A stretch of 64,000 bases of DNA from Ampelocalamus luodianensis (Eukaryota > Streptophyta > Magnoliopsida > Poales > Poaceae). Made by a program: the position numbers and the translations under genes. Where the stretch lies: positions 26,861,840 to 26,925,839 of the forward strand of contig CM070628.1 in NCBI GenBank assembly GCA_036346255.1, read 5' to 3'. Positions within the stretch are counted from its first letter, which is position 1; the number at the start of each line of letters is the position of its first letter. Below are positions 58,231 to 64,000 of this stretch, piece by piece. The notes beneath the pieces were generated by a model, which saw only the letters and a program-made list of their open reading frames with translations, did not search any database and had not been told where the DNA came from.

Positions 58231-58588
58231 AAAAATACTTAGTAGTTACTCCCATCTTTGATATACCACCTAAAAGAACTTGACATACTTCATTATCACT
58301 TTGGGTATACTTATATACTAATTATAAGATACTCCAATGTGAATCACATGAAAAATTTGCAAGAGAGTCCATAGTTTTTAACATATTTTGTAAATTCTTC
58401 ATATTCGCACATAGAAAGGAGTATATCTAAAAATTGTACATACCACTCTCCAAAAATGTGTAAATACCACCTATATGGTCTTATATACTGTGATACTACA
58501 CATACATACTCTGCCATGCAAGATACTCCCTACATTGTGAGATATGTGAGATACTAATAGGAGTAACTACTCTGGGAGTAGGAAAGGC

Positions 58589-58591
<3 letters not shown>
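58228..58591. mobile_element. Micron-like element 1 (about 364 bp)
   Basis: A non-coding element bounded on both sides by (TA)n. Its ends are imperfect inverted repeats: ACTTAGTAGTTACTCCCA on the left, and on the right the reverse complement reads CCTACTCCCAGAGTAGTTAC. Internal blocks TATACCACCTAAA and AAGATACTCCAATGTGA are shared with element 2. Rice 'Micron' elements are known for insertion into (TA)n and similar size; family identity is inferred from this architecture. Confidence 0.6.

Positions 58592-58654
<63 letters not shown>
58592..58654. repeat. Long (TA)n microsatellite between the two elements
   Basis: About 31 uninterrupted AT/TA units. Confidence 0.95.
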
Positions 58655-58656
<2 letters not shown>

Positions 58657-59026
58657 ACGCCTGCTTTCAGACTCCTGAGTATGTACTCCCACTTCTAATA
58701 TACCACTTAAACGAATATATTATACTTCTTTATCACTTTCAGTATACTTGAATACCGATTATGAGATACTCCAATGTGACTTGATCAGAAAATTTTCAAT
58801 GGAGCCCTTTATTTTTTCTATATACCTTTTTTCAAACATAAAAGAAGTATATACACGAATTTTTGTATAAAAAGTGGATTTTCATGAAATTTTTCATGGA
58901 ATTCACTTTGGGGTATCTTATAATCATTATTGGAGTATACTCAAATTTATAAAGAGGTATAATCATACAGTTTAAGTGGTATATGAGAGGTGAGAGTACG
59001 TACTCCCAGGAGTACCATACCATTTT

Positions 59027-59030
<4 letters not shown>
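58655..59030. mobile_element. Micron-like element 2 (about 376 bp)
   Basis: Bounded by (TA)n on both sides. Long imperfect inverted repeats of about 130-140 bp: left GGACGCC...GTACTCCCACTTCTAATATACC ACTTAAAC, and the right end in reverse complement reads GGAAAATGG...GTACTCTCACCTCTCATATACC ACTTAAAC. No coding capacity. The two arms could form a long hairpin. Confidence 0.65.

Positions 59031-59058
<28 letters not shown>
59031..59058. repeat. (TA)n microsatellite, right of Micron-like element 2
   Basis: About 14 units. It is flanked by inverted TTTTCC and GGAAAA. Confidence 0.95.
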
Positions 59059-59060
<2 letters not shown>

Positions 59061-59310
59061 AAAATATATAATGAATTAAAGAACTCCAAATGGATTTTCA
59101 TAAAATATTTAAATTAAGAATCATGTTTAAAAAAACATAGAATTTCAAATTATAAAGCCTTTATAATTCGGAACTAAAACTTCAAACTAGAACTCTGCTA
59201 TTCAGATTTACATATTTGGAGTTAAAAAAAATAATAAAAAATAATAAAACTACAGGCTCTATACAAGATGTATATCATGTGCATTGCAAAATAGAAAAAA
59301 AATTATAGCT

Positions 59311-59336
59311 CGTGCGGATGCATGGTTGACGACTAG
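59311..59336 (+). mobile_element. Helitron 3' terminus
   Basis: A short hairpin (CGTGC, loop GGAT, GCATG; one G-T pair) followed by TTGACGA and CTAG at 59,333-59,336, with T next. Helitrons typically end in a GC hairpin 10-12 nt before CTRR and insert between A and T. The 5' TC end was not located, so the extent is unknown; the LINE fragments may be cargo. Confidence 0.55.
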
Positions 59337-59456
59337 TTTAGCAAATTACAGATTTGCTATTTTTAAGTCGCCTGAAATTTTGTTAAGTTTAAGCCAATTG
59401 TTGTGATCATTAGATTTGTGTAGAGATTGATGTGTCATATGATTGGATATTGATCC

Positions 59457-60161
59457 TGTCGGACCCCCGGGCGTGGAATACGCGAAGACCCTATGTGTAT
59501 TTTATGTTATTCCCTGGTTCAGTGGCTAGCACACACATTCACAACATTTGGTATTCACATTCATACATTCACATATACAAGGTAAAGTAAAGTGGTACTT
59601 AACTTAAGCGATTACAGTATTTACATTACAAAGGCCGACCGGCCAAATAAGACTTAAGTACTGTATAACAGAGTAATGTAAATAGCAAGAAAATATTAAA
59701 AGTGGTGAAAGTAAACAAATTCTAGCGGTGTGCCCATCCATACCCAAAGGCAACCAATAAGAAACAAATCCTAGATAGACCCGTCCCCGAACCCTCCAGC
59801 TCTGGGTGCGAAGAAAGCGTCGCCTAGCGTCGGTTCATCTTCATATTCTAAACAACAACATAAGCAAAATTGAGTACTTGTGTACTCAGCAAGACTTGTA
59901 GTGTATCGTAAAAGTTATATTAAATGCAGGGCTAATCAAGAGAAGGCTTTATGCTACAAGTTATTTTGCGCTAAGCAGGTTTTATTTGCAATATTCATAA
60001 GTAGTACTTTACAATGGAATTTGAAATGAGTAGTTAAATAGATAACAGGACAGTAAGTAAGTAATTGAATGATCCAATAATAATAACAACTATAGCTCAC
60101 AGTAACTATAGCTCACAGTCCTCCTTGGCTGCCTCCTTGGCTGCGAGCAACAATTTACGTT
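59457..60161 (-). repeat. Partial gypsy-type LTR, interrupted on the right
   Basis: Left edge TGTCGGACCCCCGGGCG. It contains the conserved hairpin TGAGTACTTGTGTACTCA (59,871-59,888) followed by GCAAGACTT. Interrupted at 60,161 by the next element; the remaining part should lie beyond the window. Confidence 0.75.
59871..59897 (-). promoter_or_regulatory. Conserved LTR hairpin, 7-bp perfect stem
   Basis: TGAGTAC-TTGT-GTACTCA then GCAAGACTT, the best-preserved copy of this LTR motif in the window. Confidence 0.6.
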
Positions 60162-62411
60162 TGTAATACCCCAAATTTCAATTTAGCGAGAATCTTGTTC
60201 GGGAGAGCAAAATTAATTTAAAGTCGTGGTTTTGGGAGAATTGAGGACTTGGGCCTCGCCCGTGCCAAGGAAACCTTGGCCGGCCTTGTGTGGCTAAGGA
60301 GGAGGGAGGCGCCTAAGGCCCACCCCTGCCGCCTTTACCCCCTCTCAAACCCTAGCCCGCACCACCCCTTTTTCTTTCCCCTTGGCCGAAATTCTCCCCT
60401 CCCTTCTTGGCCGCCTCCTCTCCCCTCATCTTCCTTTGGTGCTGATCCTCCTCCATGGTGGCTGCCCCTGCTGTGGTGCCTCTGCATCTCGCCCATGGAG
60501 TGTTCCCGTTGCCGGTCTTCGCGAGGAATCAAGAAGGGACAGCGAGTTGTTCGCCAAAGGAGGTGAGGAGGAGGAAGATCATCTTCTCCAAGGTTCTTCC
60601 GCCTACGCCCTGGTTGCTGTAAGGGTAATGAATGCCGATCCTCATCGCTTGATTAGTGGTAGATGTGAATTGGATCATAATTGATTAGATCGAATCGCCG
60701 CTTAGAAAATCAATTCTTTCCAGAACGTTGCGTGGCCTGTTTTGTGATCTTAGAGGGCGAATGTGAGGATCCCATCTCCTAGAGACATTTAGATATTGTT
60801 CTTAGCTTTCGGTGTCCGCCAAGAACACTGAATTCCGACGTACGGGTCAAAAGTTATGTTAGTTTTCGTCTCTGCTGTCCAGAATCCTGACGAGAATAAT
60901 CTGTCAAGTTGTCTTTTAACATATGAGTGTGTTAATGGAAAATTCAGAGCTTTCACCCAACTAGGTTATTGTAGGCCTTGGTCTTAGCTTTTGATATTGT
61001 TAAAGAACGCTCAATTTGGAGTTGTAGATTAAAAGTTATGATCGTTTTCATACTGCTGTCTTATTTGTGTAGACAGATTCTGTTCTGCTATTTCAGTTAT
61101 CTGTCAGTAAATTAAATTGTCCGAATTGGGTTACCTTGTCAACTAGAGTATTCTATATATGTTAGTTAAGAATACATAGAAATTGGTCTCACCTCATTCC
61201 GAGTTCCAGACCAATAGATATGATTTTTACCGTTCTGCTGTCCAGATTCGGGTTGTGCCTGAGAAGTCTGTTTTCATATTAGAGCTAACTAGTTAATTAT
61301 GGACTGTCGGGAAGTCGTTGTAGAACATTAATGGGAGCGCTATGTTATATGTTGTATTTATTTCGAGTACTTACTCAGAGGCGAGAGGCTTCGGTTTAGG
61401 GACATCTTCTTTACCTACTACCGCAGCGCTTTGCGGAAGGCAAGTACCTTGTTGTTCATATGTTTGGAGTATGATGCATGCTTGATGACTGTATTGTGTT
61501 TTTTTCTGATATCCATGAGAATATTCAAAGTTTATGTCCTTTTCTTATGTGTTATATACATGAGTATATATACGATGTCTTTCATAATTCATACTTCAGT
61601 TCATGCATCATAATTCATGTTTTATCCACGGGAGTGGAGTGTAAGTCCCACCATTCCAATGTGGGCAGTTTTGGACATTATCATGTCCCGTCCATGGGAG
61701 TGGATAGAAAGACCCATCAATTCCAGTATGGGCACGTAAGACTCATCAATTCCAAAGATGGGCGTTTTGGACACCTGATGAAACGTTCTTCATATGGGAC
61801 TTGGATCCTCGCACCTTGTTAAGGTGCGGGCTTATGAACACCGACGGTGTGTCACTAGCTATTCCGTATAAGCATGTGTGTAGTCCATTCTCTTCATTGA
61901 ATCCATTCATTCTATTCATTCATACACTCATTCGGGGTATGTTCGCATTCTTTATTGATGAGGTCTTGTTCGTATTTGTGGAATGTTCATTTATTCACGG
62001 TACTTGCTGAGTCACGGACTCATTCTTGCTTTGTTTGTTTATTTTAGGTGATCATTGATGATGGCTCTATCGGGAGGGAGTAGACACGCACTAAACTTGC
62101 GATTCACCATAATCAAGTTCAACAATATGATTTAGTTTCCATCTTCATTCGTTAAGGGATGAACTGTAATAAATGAACTTAATTGGTGAAGGAAGGATAC
62201 CTTCTCCATGTTATGATTCATTATGTATTGCTTGTGATCTTCGATCATCCTTCGTTACATTTGCTTGAATTCAGACTAGTGTTATGCCATGGTTCTATTA
62301 AATAGTGATTTCTTTATATCATTAGTTGATATTATTCAAATTCTTCCGCATTAGGTTGTATGTTAGATGATTTAGGTGACATCTTGGCTTCCGATTAGCT
62401 GTGGTGTTACA
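60162..62411 (+). repeat. 5' LTR of a plus-strand gypsy element (2.25 kb)
   Basis: Starts TGTAATACCCCAAATTT and ends GTGGTGTTACA. A PBS-like site follows at once, so it is a 5' LTR. A GC-rich plant-5'-UTR-like section is at 60,250-60,600 (with AAACCCTAG and long C/T runs). Three diverged repeats with AAAAGTTATG...CTGCTGTC lie at about 60,850, 61,030 and 61,220. A tandem repeat of GGGAGTGGA/GACCCATCAATTCC type is at 61,620-61,790. The 5 bp before it are ACGTT, so the other TSD copy should be ACGTT. The 100-codon ORFs at 60,249-60,684 are low-complexity. Confidence 0.8.
61620..61790. repeat. Short tandem repeats in the LTR
   Basis: Units containing GGGAGTGGA, CCCA(C/T)CA(A/T)TTCCA and GGGC(A/G) are repeated two to three times with about 40-75 bp spacing. 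Confidence 0.5.
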
Positions 62412-62426
62412 GCTTGGTATCGTGTC
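62412..62426 (+). other. PBS-like site after the plus-strand LTR
   Basis: GCTTGGTATCGTG directly follows the LTR. TGGTATC matches the start of the methionine-tRNA PBS, but the rest (AGAGC expected) differs, so the site is diverged. Confidence 0.6.
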
Positions 62427-64000
62427 GTCGTTTTAAGTCCGTGGTAATTAAGTTATTAAAATGACACACGTGTACGTACGTAGGTGGGGTTTGGGTAATC
62501 CATCGATCCGTATTTCTAGTGGTGTTTCATCATGTTGAATCTGTTTTTGAATTGTTTCGCACTATCATTCTTGTTGTTAATCTATGATCTACTATGGTAT
62601 TCTATATTTATGAACTAATGCCATGATTGTTATGAGATGATCCTGTATATTCATAATTTAGTATTTTGGTGAAGCGTGTTGTTAACAGATGTTAAGAAGT
62701 GGAGATCGTGGTTGTTACTCCGATTCACTCGTGTTACACCACCGTCATAAAGACGTGGTTAGAGGAGTAGTTACCCTGAGTACCATAGTTTCAGGTGTTA
62801 AGCGTGAGTTGCTTTAGAAAGTTGTTCTCTTTCTTGATTTCTAAATTTGGCAATTCTTGTCCTGTGGTGGTTGATGAATTTCTCCCGGTTTGTGGTTCAT
62901 GATAGTTTATGGTTTTCAATAGATTCCTCTGGTTCTCCTGAAACAATTATTGCCGCTCGATCGTTGAGTTGCTTTTACTACTTGTGAACGTTGTCAATTG
63001 GCAAGATTGATGTTTTCATGGTTGCTCCTTCTTTCTCATTGAAAAAGAATGACTCATTTACTCGCTTGATAGCTTGGTTAGTGAGAGTTTCATTTGTAAG
63101 TTTGTTTGCATGGAAAGCTTTGGCTTTATGTGTTTCTTTTGGATTACTTGAGCGTTGAGGTTTGAAGTCTCTCTTTGTCAAGTAAGGTGTTATAATCCTT
63201 TTGTGATGTCTTGCCATGCTTAAAATGAGAAGTTATAACTAAACGAATAAATTGTTACGATATGAGTTACCAAGTTGGGTTTTTAGCATGGTGCAAATCA
63301 ATTATTCTTAACTACCCTCCATGAAAGTGAAATTGATTAATTTGAAATGTCCTTGTATTTGATACATGGTGTATGTTAAATAAAGACTGCTCATATCCAT
63401 TCGTAACTATAGATGTTACATAAGAGCTAGATTTATCTATTTCCGTATGCTAAAATTGTTGAAACTTATATAAAGGACCGATGGGTGGTGTATCGAATCG
63501 TGAAACCTTGTTTATAGGAAAATATGTTAGTGAATCTTTAATCATGTTTTGAAATAATTTCTGAACAAAGGTGAAATGTGAATCTATGTTTATATATGGT
63601 TATGTGATTGCAAATGGAATTAGTACCGTATGTACACACATGGTTAGTACAATCATAAATTGTTAATGAGCGCTGAAGAAGGTGTTGAGCAACACCAACA
63701 GTTGAGTAGACGAATTTCGTAAGTAGTCTTTGATATCGTGCCCTGTGATATTGTTATTGCTTAGCATAATCTTGTTATAATAAATTTGTTTCAACATTGT
63801 GGTTTGTGTTCCCTTTGGGAAGTTTTAGGATGGAGTAATAAAGTTTGATGATTCTTGGTACTAGTGTATGTTGTCGATGTTATTAAATCGTCAAAATGTG
63901 AGAATGGGGTTAATTCTCATAGTAATTTGATCACCCATGGTGATATTTCCTAAATGATCAAATTTCAAGTTTTGTATTCATGATCTTTTGGGGGTTCAAG
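62427..64000 (+). other. Internal leader of the plus-strand gypsy element
   Basis: AT-rich sequence of over 1.5 kb without gag motifs in any plus-strand frame. Either a very long leader, a degenerate gag, or a non-autonomous element with a non-coding interior. It continues beyond the window. Confidence 0.5.

Larger units (their letters stand above)
57371..59310. repeat. Tandem duplication, copy 2 (1,940 bp, with insertions)
   Basis: Starts AAACCCATATGATACAAGG. Nearly identical to copy 1 up to about 58,200 and from 59,066 on. The 850-bp excess is the pair of Micron-like elements and (TA)n tracts. The LINE part retains a 145-codon ORF (57,408-57,845) with CPLCRHTPESVFHLFSLCRF. Confidence 0.85.

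Noticed and set aside
60249..60684. 100-codon ORFs suggesting a captured host gene
   Set aside because: Pro/Ser-rich low-complexity translation in a C/T-rich leader-like stretch inside an LTR; no splice structure or domain.

Overview
This 64 kb window is plant nuclear DNA made up almost entirely of nested transposable elements. I see no host protein-coding gene and no rRNA or tRNA gene. The mixture points to a grass, most likely an Oryza (rice) genome: long-LTR Ty3/gypsy chromoviruses, a Sirevirus-like Ty1/copia element, plant L1 LINE fragments, a hAT-like terminus, a Helitron 3' end and Micron-like elements sitting in (TA)n. The genus is inferred from element style, not from a diagnostic gene. 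The lack of genes and the depth of nesting suggest pericentromeric or other heterochromatin.

Layout, left to right. 1-6268 is the 5' end of a minus-strand Tekay/Del-type gypsy element (broken gag, leader, PBS and a 5.0 kb LTR). 6.6-11.2 kb is a plus-oriented long LTR of the same general type. 11.2-12.4 kb is a GC-rich stretch with 27-bp and 99-bp tandem repeats that ends in a hAT-like terminus. 12.4-17.0 kb is a 5'-truncated plus-strand Reina-type chromovirus (gag, protease, RT, RNase H, integrase, chromodomain, 3' LTR). 17.2-19.9 kb is a gag-only gypsy element with an LTR-like tail. 20,089-28,179 is a solo 5 kb LTR with a second solo LTR (24,273-27,327) inside it.

28,297-51,104 is a minus-strand Sirevirus-like copia element. 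It has 2.8 kb LTRs, an exact 12-nt methionine-tRNA PBS, AAAAAGGGGGAG polypurine tracts, a gag gene, no pol, and an extra intact 432-residue ORF. Its gag is split by a full 11.6 kb Tekay-type element (35,619-47,224; TSD CGATT). The Sirevirus-like element has its own TSD (GGCGT) and lies in a small copia-like LTR repeat, a second copy of which is at about 54.5 kb.

51.1-59.3 kb is a mosaic of repeat debris: LINE fragments in opposite orientations, a tandem duplication, two Micron-like elements and a Helitron 3' terminus. 59,457-64,000 is a minus-oriented LTR interrupted by the 5' LTR and leader of a plus-strand gypsy element that runs off the window.

Insertion order can be read from the TSDs: small copia-like repeat first, then solo LTR B (later invaded by solo LTR C) and the Sirevirus-like element, and finally the Tekay element inside the Sirevirus gag. 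Sequence quality is itself a result. In the nested Tekay element and the right Sirevirus LTR, CTG/CAG/CCGG sites are repeatedly reduced to CG-type forms, which looks like a base-calling or polishing artefact at methylated CHG sites and probably accounts for many of the frameshifts.
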